A stretch of 32,310 bases of DNA from Deltaproteobacteria bacterium RIFOXYA12_FULL_58_15 (GTDB taxonomy: Bacteria > Myxococcota > XYA12-FULL-58-9), in the NCBI GenBank assembly GCA_001798605.1, contig MGST01000265.1, positions 1 to 32,310 on the forward strand, written 5' to 3'. Under the pieces are notes generated by a model. The model did no database searches. It saw only the letters and a program-made list of their open reading frames with translations, and was not told the origin of the DNA. Shown here in pieces: positions 24,930 to 32,310 of the stretch. The translations under genes and the position numbers were made by a program. Numbering within the stretch: the stretch's first letter is position 1; each line of letters starts with the position of its first letter.

Positions 24930-25149
24930 GCCAACAAAGTCGTCACGCTTTGAGCCAGCAAAGTCGTCACGCCTTGAGCCAACAAAGCTTTGAGCCAGCA
25001 GAGTCGTCACACCTTGAGCCAACAAAGCTTTGAGCCAGCAAAGTCGTCACGCCTTGAGCCAACAAAGTCGTCACGCCTTGAGCCAGCAAAGTCGTCACGC
25101 CTTGAGCCAGCAAAGTCGTCACGCCTTGAGCCAACAAAGCCTTGAGCCG
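24910..25149. repeat. 24-nt tandem array (8 full and 3 shortened units) seeded from a gene 3' end
   Basis: Units of the form CAAAGTCGTCACGCCTTGAG plus CCAA or CCAG repeat head to tail. Eight are 24 nt long; three (fourth, sixth, eleventh) lost the same eight internal bases, leaving 16 nt. The first unit contains the last codons and TGA stop of the YedF-like gene, so every full unit again encodes VVTP-stop in the same frame. Variation is limited to A/G and C/T changes, indicating recent expansion. There are no unique spacers, so it is not a CRISPR array. Confidence 0.95.
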
Positions 25150-25159
25150 ACCTGCGGGG

Positions 25160-25555
25160 TCAGAGGCGGAGATTCTGGACGACAATCCCAATGCCCGGCG
25201 CTCGCGACAAGGGACCGTCTGCCGTCAGCAGCGGAGAATCATACAGTGCCGCAGTCGCGACGTAGAACGAATCGTAGCCGGAGACGTTGTCCCGGTACTG
25301 CCAGGCGATCTGCAACAAACTCTTATGACTCACGCGCTCGATATCCCAGCTCTCGAGATCTTCGAGTGCCTCTTTTGCTCGTCCGAGGTTGATCTCTCGA
25401 TTGAGCAGTGCCCGCCGGATTACGGCGAACACCTCGACGTCGAGCAACTCTGGCGCGACGAGTGTCTCACGCTCGAGCAGGGGTGCCGCCCGGCAGCCAA
25501 GGTCGGTTCTCAGCAGATACTCGACGGCTAGCGATGCGTCCAAAACAGCGCTCAT
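25160..25555 (-). CDS. vapC: VapC-family PIN-domain toxin
   Basis: The 131-residue PIN domain keeps the acidic metal-binding set: Asp6 (VLDASLAVEYLL), Glu41 (LDVEVFA), Asp95 (GYDSFYVATA) and Asp113 (LLTADGPL). VapC toxins are Mg2+-dependent RNases that cut tRNA or rRNA. The ATG overlaps the antitoxin stop as ATGA, the usual toxin-antitoxin arrangement. The reverse-strand stop is only 10 nt from the 24-nt tandem array. The target cannot be predicted. Confidence 0.93.
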   Translation of the reverse strand: MSAVLDASLAVEYLLRTDLGCRAAPLLERETLVAPELLDVEVFAVIRRALLNREINLGRAKEALEDLESWDIERVSHKSLLQIAWQYRDNVSGYDSFYVATAALYDSPLLTADGPLSRAPGIGIVVQNLRL

Positions 25556-25782
25556 CCTTCCATGCCCCGATCACTGCGCTCTGCATTCAACATCTTCTGA
25601 GCTGGCGTGCGCAGCCGAGTTGTCGCCCGCTGGTGCAGTCGCTCAACGAATGCGTTGCGCTCCAACTCGCGGCGCACTGCATCCAGAACAATGTCTCGGA
25701 TGGTGCGGTTCTGCTCACGCGCGAAACGGTGCAGACGTTTGTTCAAATCCTCTGGTAGATTCTTGACCTGAAGGTTCGCCAT
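25552..25782 (-). CDS. vapB: VapB/FitA-like antitoxin
   Basis: The chosen ATG at 25782 gives 76 residues beginning MANLQVKNLPEDLNKRLHRF. This is a ribbon-helix-helix (or FitA-like) DNA-binding half with the typical V-x-N-L-P-x-x-L start. A longer frame from 25809 would add nine residues of no similarity. The C-terminal half (about 40-76), rich in Arg and Gln, would wrap the toxin. It should neutralise VapC and repress its own operon through the phased GCATG sites just upstream. Confidence 0.88.
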   Translation of the reverse strand: MANLQVKNLPEDLNKRLHRFAREQNRTIRDIVLDAVRRELERNAFVERLHQRATTRLRTPAQKMLNAERSDRGMEG

Positions 25783-25783
25783 A

Positions 25784-25816
25784 GCATGACTTTGGCATGC
25801 CGGTAGCATGACGTCA
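25784..25816. promoter_or_regulatory. Three 11-bp-phased GCATG sites, candidate VapB operator
   Basis: GCATG occurs at 25784, 25795 and 25806, exactly 11 bp apart; the first and third extend to GCATGAC. The middle and third also form the dyad CATGC-CGGTA-GCATG (25796-25810). One-helical-turn spacing places all sites on the same DNA face, as expected for cooperative binding by ribbon-helix-helix dimers. The sites directly abut the vapB start on the reverse strand and contain a TTGACG that could be a -35 box. Confidence 0.55.
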
Positions 25817-25957
25817 ATACTTCACGATCCAAGGATCCAAGGTCTCCAAGGTCCAAGACCGTGACGATGTTGCAGGGCAAACAGACACGCTAGAAAGACA
25901 AAGTGAACGAGGTCGTGACGCTCACACAGCTTTGCGGTGTTAGTATTTGAACAACCA

Positions 25958-27163
25958 TTATCGGATCACCTGAAGCGGCGGGACGGCGTAGCGGTTGGGG
26001 AATGGATCGGCGCTTTCTCTTCTTACGATCTCACGGCGGTTGATGCCCTCCGCGGCAACGCGGGCTCGATAGGCGTCCAGCCGCGCCATGTATCCACGCT
26101 CACCGAACGCCGCCACACCGATGACCCCCACGTTGCAGGCGGATCCGGTTTGGGCCGCGTAGGAGTCCTTCACCGAGCCAAAGCGAAAAGCGGCGACGGC
26201 ATTCTCACTTTGGCGGAAACCTTCAATCTCGACGGTTCCAAAGGGCTCCACGAGGTATCCACGTTTGCTGACGCCTGCCTCGCTTCCATCCAGAACGTCG
26301 AGACCATCGACGCTAACAACAACCTCGAAACGTTCATTGGTGTGATTGTGAATGAGAACCGAGTAGCGCTCACCGTTCTCACCGATGGCGACGGTGCGGC
26401 CGTTGCCGCGATACGCCGGCAAAGTGCGACCGTACTGGTCGAGGAGCGACACCGTCAGGGCGGCCGACATGTTGACTTCGGCGGCGGTCAAGGACGGGTA
26501 GCTTCCCGCGAGTGCGCTGGCCCCACTTCTGTTGTTGTAATGCAAAGTTCCGACGTAATTGGGACCGCTCCTGTCGCGAACGAAGGAAACTTCGTGCACC
26601 GAAGAATGGCGGGTCTCACCCCAGCTCGTCGCCAATCCGGGCCGTTCTTCGATCGGGGGCGGCGCGGCCACGGGTGACGGGTGAGAGCGACCGGCCGCAC
26701 GATCGGCGGGGGAAGGGCCTACCATCCCCGACAAATCGCCCAGATCGGCCTTGCGCGATTTGCCTGCGGCACCGCGACTTTCCGGGCCCGGCGGCGGCCT
26801 CGGCGATGGCTGACTTGCCTCGTGGTAGGCTTCGTCATGGGCACGCGCACGGTCGTAATCCACCGACGATTCGCGGGCAGGTGCCCGCTCGGTCGAAGCC
26901 GAATCGACGGAAGGCAGAGCGGCGCGCCCACGTTCCACATCTTTTGTCTCGTCGTCGGCAGCAAAGTGGGCTGGGGGTTGGGCATATCGTCCAGTGGGTG
27001 GCGCGATCGTCTCTCGGGCATTCAGATTGTCGTACCCAGGAGGGTCTGCTTCGACCCCCTGGTGCGCCGTTTCGTCCCCAACGGTCGGGGGCGGCATTTC
27101 CTCCGTGGTCGGAGCGCAAGAGGAAAATGCGAGGACAAACAACAGGGTACAGGTTCTCTTCAT
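25958..27163 (-). CDS. Lipoprotein-like protein with conserved C-terminal domain of unknown function
   Basis: The 401-residue protein starts with a short signal ending in a Cys (TLLFVLAFSSC, Cys16), an imperfect lipobox, so outer-membrane anchoring is probable. Residues about 20-175 are low complexity, rich in Pro, Glu, Arg and Ser. The C-terminal half (about 180-390) is ordered beta-rich sequence with SVDGLDVLDG, KRGYLVEPFGTVEIEGFRQS and AAFRFGSVKDSYA motifs. I recall this as a widespread but uncharacterised bacterial domain. GGAGG lies 6 nt upstream of the ATG. It is monocistronic. Between its stop and the vapB operator (25817-25957) I see only short TCCAAGG repeats at about 25829-25857. 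Confidence 0.8.
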   Translation of the reverse strand: MKRTCTLLFVLAFSSCAPTTEEMPPPTVGDETAHQGVEADPPGYDNLNARETIAPPTGRYAQPPAHFAADDETKDVERGRAALPSVDSASTERAPARESSVDYDRARAHDEAYHEASQPSPRPPPGPESRGAAGKSRKADLGDLSGMVGPSPADRAAGRSHPSPVAAPPPIEERPGLATSWGETRHSSVHEVSFVRDRSGPNYVGTLHYNNRSGASALAGSYPSLTAAEVNMSAALTVSLLDQYGRTLPAYRGNGRTVAIGENGERYSVLIHNHTNERFEVVVSVDGLDVLDGSEAGVSKRGYLVEPFGTVEIEGFRQSENAVAAFRFGSVKDSYAAQTGSACNVGVIGVAAFGERGYMARLDAYRARVAAEGINRREIVRRESADPFPNRYAVPPLQVIR

Positions 27164-27323
27164 CGGACGCCTCCAAGGTTGACATGGGATTGGTCGGGAG
27201 GAGGAGAATAAATGGGAATGTAGGCCGCAATTTTTTCAGCAAGGTCGGCGAGTGTGACGCTATGGTCGCGATGGCATCCCCGGGAACCGCCATCCCTGGT
27301 ATACACGTTGTCTGGAGATCAAC

Positions 27324-28004
27324 ATGCTCACATATGCAACTGTCGCCGCATGGATCCTATGCGCCGCATCGTCAACGTTGGGTGCACGAGAACAGACCTT
27401 CACACCCCAACGCGCCCTCGATTTCGTCCTCGATGACGAATTGAAGCTGGTCTCCCGTTTTCACGGTCACGACGTTGGTCTGATGGATTGGGTTTGTTTG
27501 TTCAAGAACAAACACGTTCTGGTTCGTTTGAATTACTGTTCGAAGAGCGGCAGCGGCGAACGCGCGGGCGGTGAGGTCGTTGGTGCCAGAATCTATTCAG
27601 CCAAGGGCGAGGAGATCTACATCTACGCTGAGACGTCACCACAAGAGTCGGTCTTCCACCTGCAACCGACCGCCTATACGAGAGTGGTCTTGGATTACAA
27701 AGACCTCTCCAAGGCCATGACGAAAACGAAGATCCTCGACATGAACACCGCCACCTATGTCCAGTACATCAATGCCGGTAAAGAATTGCAGTGGCGATCC
27801 TACGACGTCTGTTTTCTCAGCCACTACCCCTTCTCGGTCATTCCCCAACAACAAGGTCCCGTGAAGGTCGAGTGTCCCTATTCCAAGCCGCCATTTAGCA
27901 ATGCTTGGCAGGAGAGCGGCGAAATTTTCATCACCTCATTTCCCCAAACATGGTTTCGTTTTTTGCAGACGGCCCAAACTCTCGTTGAACGTCACGGCGA
28001 ATAG
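27324..28004 (+). CDS. Secreted protein of unknown function
   Basis: The 226-residue product has a hydrophobic N-terminus (MLTYATVAAWILCAASSTLGA), probably a signal peptide cleaved near residue 21. The mature part has five Cys and is Tyr/Phe-rich, with alternating hydrophobic patterns suggesting a beta fold. No family is recognised. GGAGATC ends just before the ATG, so the ribosome-binding site is good. It is divergent from the lipoprotein gene and read in the same direction as the cold-shock gene, which is 196 nt downstream with no gene between. Confidence 0.75.
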   Translation: MLTYATVAAWILCAASSTLGAREQTFTPQRALDFVLDDELKLVSRFHGHDVGLMDWVCLFKNKHVLVRLNYCSKSGSGERAGGEVVGARIYSAKGEEIYIYAETSPQESVFHLQPTAYTRVVLDYKDLSKAMTKTKILDMNTATYVQYINAGKELQWRSYDVCFLSHYPFSVIPQQQGPVKVECPYSKPPFSNAWQESGEIFITSFPQTWFRFLQTAQTLVERHGE

Positions 28005-28200
28005 ACTGCGGCAGGCCCAAATGGCCTTAAAATCGGCCATGGGTGCACTTTTTTTTGTCCAGACAACCGAACGAAATCATGGGGATGGGTGAAATCCGCA
28101 GCGGCCGTCGAGAAAGAATAGCATGTCCCGGCAAAAATCAGCTATGGATGCGTCGCCCACTGTTTGGGCACAGATCGTTTTATTGAAAAGGGACACGTTA

Positions 28201-28398
28201 ATGGCGCAGGGAACAATCAAGAAGATCATTTCTGACAAAGGATTCGGATTCATCAAGGGCGAGAACGAAGAGCTCTTCTTTCATCGCTCCGCGGTGGAAG
28301 GCATCAGCTTCGAAGAACTTCGCGAAGGCCAATCCGTCCAGTACAACGAGGGCCAGGGCCCCAAGGGCAAGCGAGCTGAAAACGTTCGCCCAGCCTAA
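28201..28398 (+). CDS. Cold-shock-domain protein (CspA-like)
   Basis: The 65-residue single cold-shock domain carries the RNA-binding motifs KGFGFI (RNP1, 14-19) and LFFHRS (RNP2, 26-31) and ends KGKRAENVRPA. It should bind single-stranded RNA or DNA and melt mRNA structure. The ATG at 28201 is preferred over upstream codons because AAGGGA lies 8 nt before it and it matches family starts. A 196-nt leader upstream may hold the structured 5' UTR typical of csp genes; I did not identify a fold. Confidence 0.95.
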   Translation: MAQGTIKKIISDKGFGFIKGENEELFFHRSAVEGISFEELREGQSVQYNEGQGPKGKRAENVRPA

Positions 28399-28409
28399 GT
28401 ACGCATAGT

Positions 28410-28427
28410 CCTCTCAGACGGGAGAGG
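28410..28427 (+). terminator. Weak hairpin downstream of the cold-shock gene
   Basis: CCTCTC-AGACGG-GAGAGG forms a six-base-pair stem 12 nt after the csp stop codon. No run of T follows, so it is not a typical intrinsic terminator, though it could protect the mRNA 3' end. Confidence 0.3.
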
Positions 28428-28461
28428 GTCGGAACGATATCGCATCGCGTACCACCAATTC

Positions 28462-28550
28462 CAATACCCAATCTGAGCCGGCCGCAATGGTTGCAAGGAC
28501 ACGTGCTCACGTGTCACACCGATTGATGTAGTCATCATCGTTGGGTATTG
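28462..28550. repeat. Concentric inverted repeats (89 nt) between convergent genes
   Basis: Outer arms CAATACCCAA (28462-28471) and TTGGGTATTG (28541-28550) are perfect reverse complements. Inside them GACACGTG-CT-CACGTGTC (28498-28515) is a second perfect dyad. The two dyads share the same centre to within half a base (28506 and 28506.5). The intervening arms do not pair well. It occupies most of the 224-nt gap between csp and the NYN gene. A structured RNA, bidirectional terminator or miniature repeat element are the options. Confidence 0.6.
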
Positions 28551-28622
28551 CCTCGCTTCACCGCTCTGCGTCGGCTAGTCATGGTGCAGTCGGACCGAAA
28601 AGGTCGCTTCGGCCTTCAGCCT

Positions 28623-29429
28623 TCAGCCAGCCGACCATTCCTTGATGACATAACCGCCAGATCTGTCGTCATGATCGATGGTCAGAAGCTTCTGGCGTTG
28701 CATCTCCTCGAGCATCGCACTGAAACCCGAGAAGCCGTAGTGCGACTCGTTGAATTCCGGTCGTCGCCGCATGATGGTTTGCTTCACCATGGAACCCCAG
28801 ATCCGTCCGCTACCGCCGCGTTCGTTCGCCAAGGCTTGAATCGTCTCCACCACCACATCGAAGCCTTCCTGTTCGAGCTCCTCCTTTTTTGTGGGGGCGC
28901 GTTTCGCTGTCTTCTTCTTCGTGTTCGACGCCTTGGCAGGTCTTTCTGGTTTGTTCGGTTGCACGAGGTCATCGTAAAAGATGAACTCGTCACAGTTGCG
29001 GGTGAGAAGCTTGGAGGTGGAATCTCGCACCCCAACCCCGATGACCGTCTTGGCGTTTTCGCGCAATTTACTCACCAACGGTGAGAAGTCGGAGTCGCCA
29101 CTGATGATCACGAAGGTGTCAACGTGGCTCTTGGTGTAACAGAGGTCCAGAGCGTCAACGACCATTCGAATGTCGGCGGAATTTTTTCCAGACAAACGCA
29201 CGTGCGGGATTTCGATGAGTTCAAAAGACGCCTCATGCATGGCGGTCTTGAAGCCCTTGTAGCGCTCCCAATCGCAGTAGGCCTTCTTGACGACGATGCT
29301 CCCTTTCAACAGCAGCCGTTCGATGACACGGCCAATGTCAAAATCGTCGTGGTTTGCGTCGGCAACACCGAGCGCGACGTTCTCGAAGTCACAGAAAACT
29401 GCCATGCTGGAAGTATCAGGTTGGCTCAT
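28623..29429 (-). CDS. NYN-domain (PIN-like) nuclease with C-terminal OST-HTH/LOTUS domain
   Basis: The 268 residues comprise an NYN/LabA-like domain (about 8-155) with the acidic set Asp14 (FCDFENVA), Asp86 (SADIRMVVDAL), Asp112 and Asp114 (ISGDSDFSPL). A basic linker (about 158-182) and a C-terminal winged-helix region of OST-HTH/LOTUS type follow (about 183-265), with SGRIWGSMVKQTIMRRRPEF and YGFSGFSAMLEEM motifs. Such proteins are predicted RNA-binding RNases. An internal ATG at 29405 is an alternative start; neither has a clear ribosome-binding site. It converges on the cold-shock gene, another RNA-binding protein. Confidence 0.93.
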   Translation of the reverse strand: MSQPDTSSMAVFCDFENVALGVADANHDDFDIGRVIERLLLKGSIVVKKAYCDWERYKGFKTAMHEASFELIEIPHVRLSGKNSADIRMVVDALDLCYTKSHVDTFVIISGDSDFSPLVSKLRENAKTVIGVGVRDSTSKLLTRNCDEFIFYDDLVQPNKPERPAKASNTKKKTAKRAPTKKEELEQEGFDVVVETIQALANERGGSGRIWGSMVKQTIMRRRPEFNESHYGFSGFSAMLEEMQRQKLLTIDHDDRSGGYVIKEWSAG

Positions 29430-29507
29430 TGCCGCAGCATAACAGCACGGTGGTGTCGGTCACGAGGAAAAGAACACCCGTGGACCTGTGGGTCATGGAC
29501 ATTCCGC

Positions 29508-32303
29508 CTACCAGTACCAACCCCAATAGCCCTCGGCTACCCACTCTGGGTAATCGAAACACTCGACGTTCTCCAACTCTTCCGCCGTGGCTGATTTCAG
29601 AAGCTGCGGCACATAGGGTGCCACTGTCTCGGCGTGGGTCGTGCAGTAGAAGTCGAACACTGTCAACAAGAGGCGCTGTTCAACCTCTGCAGGTGTCAGT
29701 GCGCGCAGATTCTCACCGATTGGGTCCCAGATGACGCCGGTCTTGCTCTCGACAAACACAATGCTCAGACCGATCGCTTGAGGGCTGCCGACGCATGGTA
29801 TTTCAAGTGTATTTTCCTGAGAGTCATCGGTTCCTTCGAACAACTCCTCGCGGTTTGCCACCGTCGTGACTCGGCATTTCTGCGAAAAACGATCGAGCCT
29901 CGCGTGTCTGTCCTCGGTGTCAAAACGGTAGCCGGCGGTCGCAACAAAAATCTCCTCCACCGCCTCGCTCCGCCATAACTCCGGTGCGTCGTCTCGCCCA
30001 AGGGTTAGGCGGTGAACGCTGCTGTTGCCGAAAGCTAGGGCTTCGTCGGAGTTGATGCCCACGGTCCTGACAATGGCCTCGGACATCTCGAGGGTTCCCA
30101 TGGAAGTGATGTCCCCGGGCGCGATCTGAGAAATCGAAAGCAGATAACTCGGCACATAGGTAACGTGGTGATACCCCATAAACGGCGCAAACAACCTCTG
30201 CGAGACACCGTCTAGGCGCAACGCCTGGTCATCACCTGAGAGATAGGTCTGCCCCAACGAGTTGAACTCGGTGCCCAGGAGCAGATTGTCCAACTCGGCA
30301 GCGTCTTCGCGCGCATGCAGCGTCAACTTCTGTAGATTGCGGGTGTATTCGCCCCCCATGGGAATTTCCACCTGCCCTGGAGCCAGGTAGCCATATTGGG
30401 ATACGAGAATCTGAGCGTTGTTGCCAGGCATACTGAAACTGTTGTTGACCGACGGCCGAAAGGGCTCGGTCAGCGAGAGACTTATGATGTCGCTCCGATC
30501 CCAAGACGAGCTTGGTTGCGAGATCATGGCTCGGTCGCCCGAGTAGCGGATGTGGGCTTGCTCGACACGCCAGGAGCTGGTCGATGACCCCGTGGGGTAC
30601 ATCCGACCCGTTCGAATCGCAGTGCTCCCCTCCAGTCGAAATGTGTGGAGCTCGCCGCTCGACAGAACATAGAGATAGCCGTTTTGGAACTGAATGTGAT
30701 CAGGTTTCGCTATGTGCCCATCCAACTCAAAGGGTGTCCGGACGAAGGCCAAACTCGCATCCCCGTCGGACGCCGTCGGATCGAGCTCGAAGAGAGTATC
30801 ATCTAAGCGAGTGAACTCGCCGTTTTGAAAGCGATAGACGATGTAACGTGTCTTCTTTTCGTCACGGTATTGTGGGTAGCTGCCGTGGTAGGTTTCATAG
30901 CCTTCACATCGTCCAACCCAATAGTCGTAGCAGGTTTGACCGGTGCGAACGTAGATATACTGACTCACCTGCGGTGCCGCCTGTACGATGCATGCCTCAA
31001 GTGACTGGCCATCGCAGTCATAGTCGCCTGATGGTGCGGGGGGCACATAGTCGGGGTTGGAACGACGTTCATAGTTGGGATAGCAACGGTTTTGCTGACG
31101 CCATTGTGGATTGTAGTCAACGCAGCGTTGGCGCGTGTAGTTGATGATGCGATCGACGAAACGGTCCGTGCCGCTTTGGGGGATCACGAGGTAACGGTCA
31201 CTGGCCGACAAGAATGGGTGAAAACTTTGATAGGAGTAGACGTGTTGACCAGCAACGGGCACCTCTCCCCGATCAATGACGGTGGTCTCAAGGGCCCCAA
31301 CATCGTCGTTCTGAAACTCGTCGGTGAAGACGCGTTGGAGGCCCTGGCCCCAATTGAGGACGTTGAGTCGAACGGCACCGGTCTGCTGCCACCACGTGTG
31401 AGAATAGGGCTCGGGACACCCATCCTCATTGCAGTCGTATGCAATGACGTCTGACAACTCCTCAAAGACATTGGTGTAGATGGCCAGTGCCTGCCCACCA
31501 CCGTCGCTGAAACTTCGACCGTCGATGATGCGCTCCCGCTCAAAGAATGGCGCATCAATGAGCTCGAATGATTCCGCCGCAAAACGGAAGTGCAGCAAGG
31601 CGGAGCCTCGATAGTATGCCTCACCTGCGGCGTTGACGTTGATGACAAAGGTGTTGCCTCGGGCAAAAAAGTTCAGAGGCTCACCGGGCAGCTGCAATGC
31701 ACAGGAGACCCTCGGTGTCTCGCCGTTGATATCCACCAACAGAAGGCCGTGTGTGTTGGAAAGAAAAACCGCGTAGCCATCTCGATAGCCCACCAGGTCC
31801 GGTCGCTCGATGGTGACGCTTTCGCTGGCGCGATCCTCATTGGTTGCTGCGGCATCGTACATCCATTCGGGCTCTTGCTCGGGAAACTTGGAATCGAAGA
31901 GGTCAGGCTGCCCCTCATCGATGAGCTGAGTCACTGTGTGCCCCCAACGAACACCGCCAAGTCGGTCGCCCACTTCGGCAAGAAGCTGATCGTTGGCGCT
32001 GTGGCAACGTCGGCCAAACATGGGATCATTGGCGGCAACTTCACCCCAGAAGTCTTCTGTTTCGAGGTAAGTGCCAGCGTGGGGAACGTCAATGTTCGCT
32101 GTCAGGCTGGCCGCCATTTGACTCGGGTCGTAGTCACGAACGCTGACCCGAGGAGTAGGAGACGAAGGAGAAGTAGGAAGAGGACCGCCGGTGTCATCTT
32201 CACCCACGCCGGCGCAGGCCAGGCAGACACACCAGCAAACAGCACCCAAACCGGCTGCACGAAGTGAAATCAGATTGCGAGGAGGGCGTTGTTTTGAATT
32301 CAT
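29508..32303 (-). CDS. Large secreted or lipoprotein beta-propeller-like protein
   Basis: The 931-residue protein begins with a basic N-terminus, a hydrophobic segment (AAGLGAVCWCVCLAC) and a Cys that may be lipidated, then a Ser/Pro/Thr linker. The rest repeats blades of the type seen in secreted beta-propeller proteins: GYAVFLSNTHGLLLVDINGE, KPDHIQFQNGYLYVLSSGEL, DGVSQRLFAPFMGYHHVTYV, and internal SLSLTEPFRPSVNNSFSMPG. A Cys-rich, Tyr-rich insertion (about residues 395-475) carries several Cys probably paired as disulfides. The C-terminus is unusually Trp-rich (GYWGWYW). The start codon is 7 nt inside the window edge, so the ribosome-binding site and promoter are not visible. Its substrate or partner is unknown. 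Confidence 0.75.
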   Translation of the reverse strand: MNSKQRPPRNLISLRAAGLGAVCWCVCLACAGVGEDDTGGPLPTSPSSPTPRVSVRDYDPSQMAASLTANIDVPHAGTYLETEDFWGEVAANDPMFGRRCHSANDQLLAEVGDRLGGVRWGHTVTQLIDEGQPDLFDSKFPEQEPEWMYDAAATNEDRASESVTIERPDLVGYRDGYAVFLSNTHGLLLVDINGETPRVSCALQLPGEPLNFFARGNTFVINVNAAGEAYYRGSALLHFRFAAESFELIDAPFFERERIIDGRSFSDGGGQALAIYTNVFEELSDVIAYDCNEDGCPEPYSHTWWQQTGAVRLNVLNWGQGLQRVFTDEFQNDDVGALETTVIDRGEVPVAGQHVYSYQSFHPFLSASDRYLVIPQSGTDRFVDRIINYTRQRCVDYNPQWRQQNRCYPNYERRSNPDYVPPAPSGDYDCDGQSLEACIVQAAPQVSQYIYVRTGQTCYDYWVGRCEGYETYHGSYPQYRDEKKTRYIVYRFQNGEFTRLDDTLFELDPTASDGDASLAFVRTPFELDGHIAKPDHIQFQNGYLYVLSSGELHTFRLEGSTAIRTGRMYPTGSSTSSWRVEQAHIRYSGDRAMISQPSSSWDRSDIISLSLTEPFRPSVNNSFSMPGNNAQILVSQYGYLAPGQVEIPMGGEYTRNLQKLTLHAREDAAELDNLLLGTEFNSLGQTYLSGDDQALRLDGVSQRLFAPFMGYHHVTYVPSYLLSISQIAPGDITSMGTLEMSEAIVRTVGINSDEALAFGNSSVHRLTLGRDDAPELWRSEAVEEIFVATAGYRFDTEDRHARLDRFSQKCRVTTVANREELFEGTDDSQENTLEIPCVGSPQAIGLSIVFVESKTGVIWDPIGENLRALTPAEVEQRLLLTVFDFYCTTHAETVAPYVPQLLKSATAEELENVECFDYPEWVAEGYWGWYW

Positions 32304-32310
32304 CGCTTGT

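Noticed and set aside
24910-25149. Possible CRISPR array
   Set aside because: Units abut directly with no unique spacers, and the first unit is the end of a coding gene. It is a simple tandem array.
24967-25392. Open frames translating the array as LLAQGVTT or SQQSRHAL repeats
   Set aside because: They arise because the 24-nt unit is a multiple of three and have no ribosome-binding site. The reverse frame also converges on vapC.
26512-27444. 310-codon forward frame opposite the lipoprotein gene
   Set aside because: The reverse-strand gene has a ribosome-binding site, signal peptide and conserved domain. The forward frame is Arg/Pro/Ser-rich noise.
31590-32267. 225-codon forward frame opposite the beta-propeller gene
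   Set aside because: It overlaps the N-terminal half of a coherent long protein and shows no domain or ribosome-binding site.

Overview
The window comes from a Gram-negative bacterium. It has a TolC-like outer-membrane channel, an HlyD-type adaptor, two lipoprotein-like signal peptides and Sec signal peptides. Large domain-rich proteins, a PEP carboxylase, a monomeric isocitrate dehydrogenase and beta-propeller and NYN/LOTUS-type proteins fit a former deltaproteobacterium (Myxococcota, Bradymonadales or a relative). That placement is inference; no rRNA or tRNA gene was seen.

Region 1 (about 200-14,000) is the most notable part: a self-contained lanthipeptide-like RiPP locus, visibly richer in A+T than the central metabolic genes. 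Two small precursors with textbook double-glycine leaders and four-cysteine cores (212-648) are followed by three translationally coupled enzymes: a stand-alone LanC-like cyclase with three cysteine zinc ligands, a stand-alone Ser/Thr-kinase-like protein and a probable HopA1/OspF-like phospho-Ser/Thr lyase. Together these are the three activities that class III/IV synthetases carry on one polypeptide, here on separate genes. A decayed, probably mobile-element-linked ORF (about 3442-4001) separates them from a convergent export operon. That operon encodes HlyD, an ABC exporter with a degenerate C39-like domain, and a C39 peptidase-ABC exporter with two FHA and two cyclic-nucleotide-binding-like domains at its N-terminus. 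A divergent TolC-like gene completes a route across both membranes. The model, partly inferred, is phosphorylation of core Ser/Thr, elimination, LanC cyclisation, leader removal after Gly-Gly, and export.

Region 2 (14,000-25,150) is a stretch of apparently chromosomal genes: a secreted protein of unknown function, PEP carboxylase, a DnaJ-like protein with half a zinc finger, a divergent cupin/pirin pair, a small NGKG-type protein, monomeric isocitrate dehydrogenase, a SemiSWEET, an HNH nuclease and a YedF-C-like protein. Two tandem arrays (16-nt at 15478 and 24-nt at 24910) each begin at a gene's stop codon and look derived from gene 3' ends.

Region 3 (25,150-32,310) holds a VapBC module with an 11-bp-phased operator candidate, a lipoprotein with a conserved C-terminal domain of unknown function, a secreted protein of unknown function, a cold-shock protein, a nested inverted repeat, an NYN-nuclease/LOTUS protein and a large secreted beta-propeller-like protein whose gene starts 7 nt inside the right edge.
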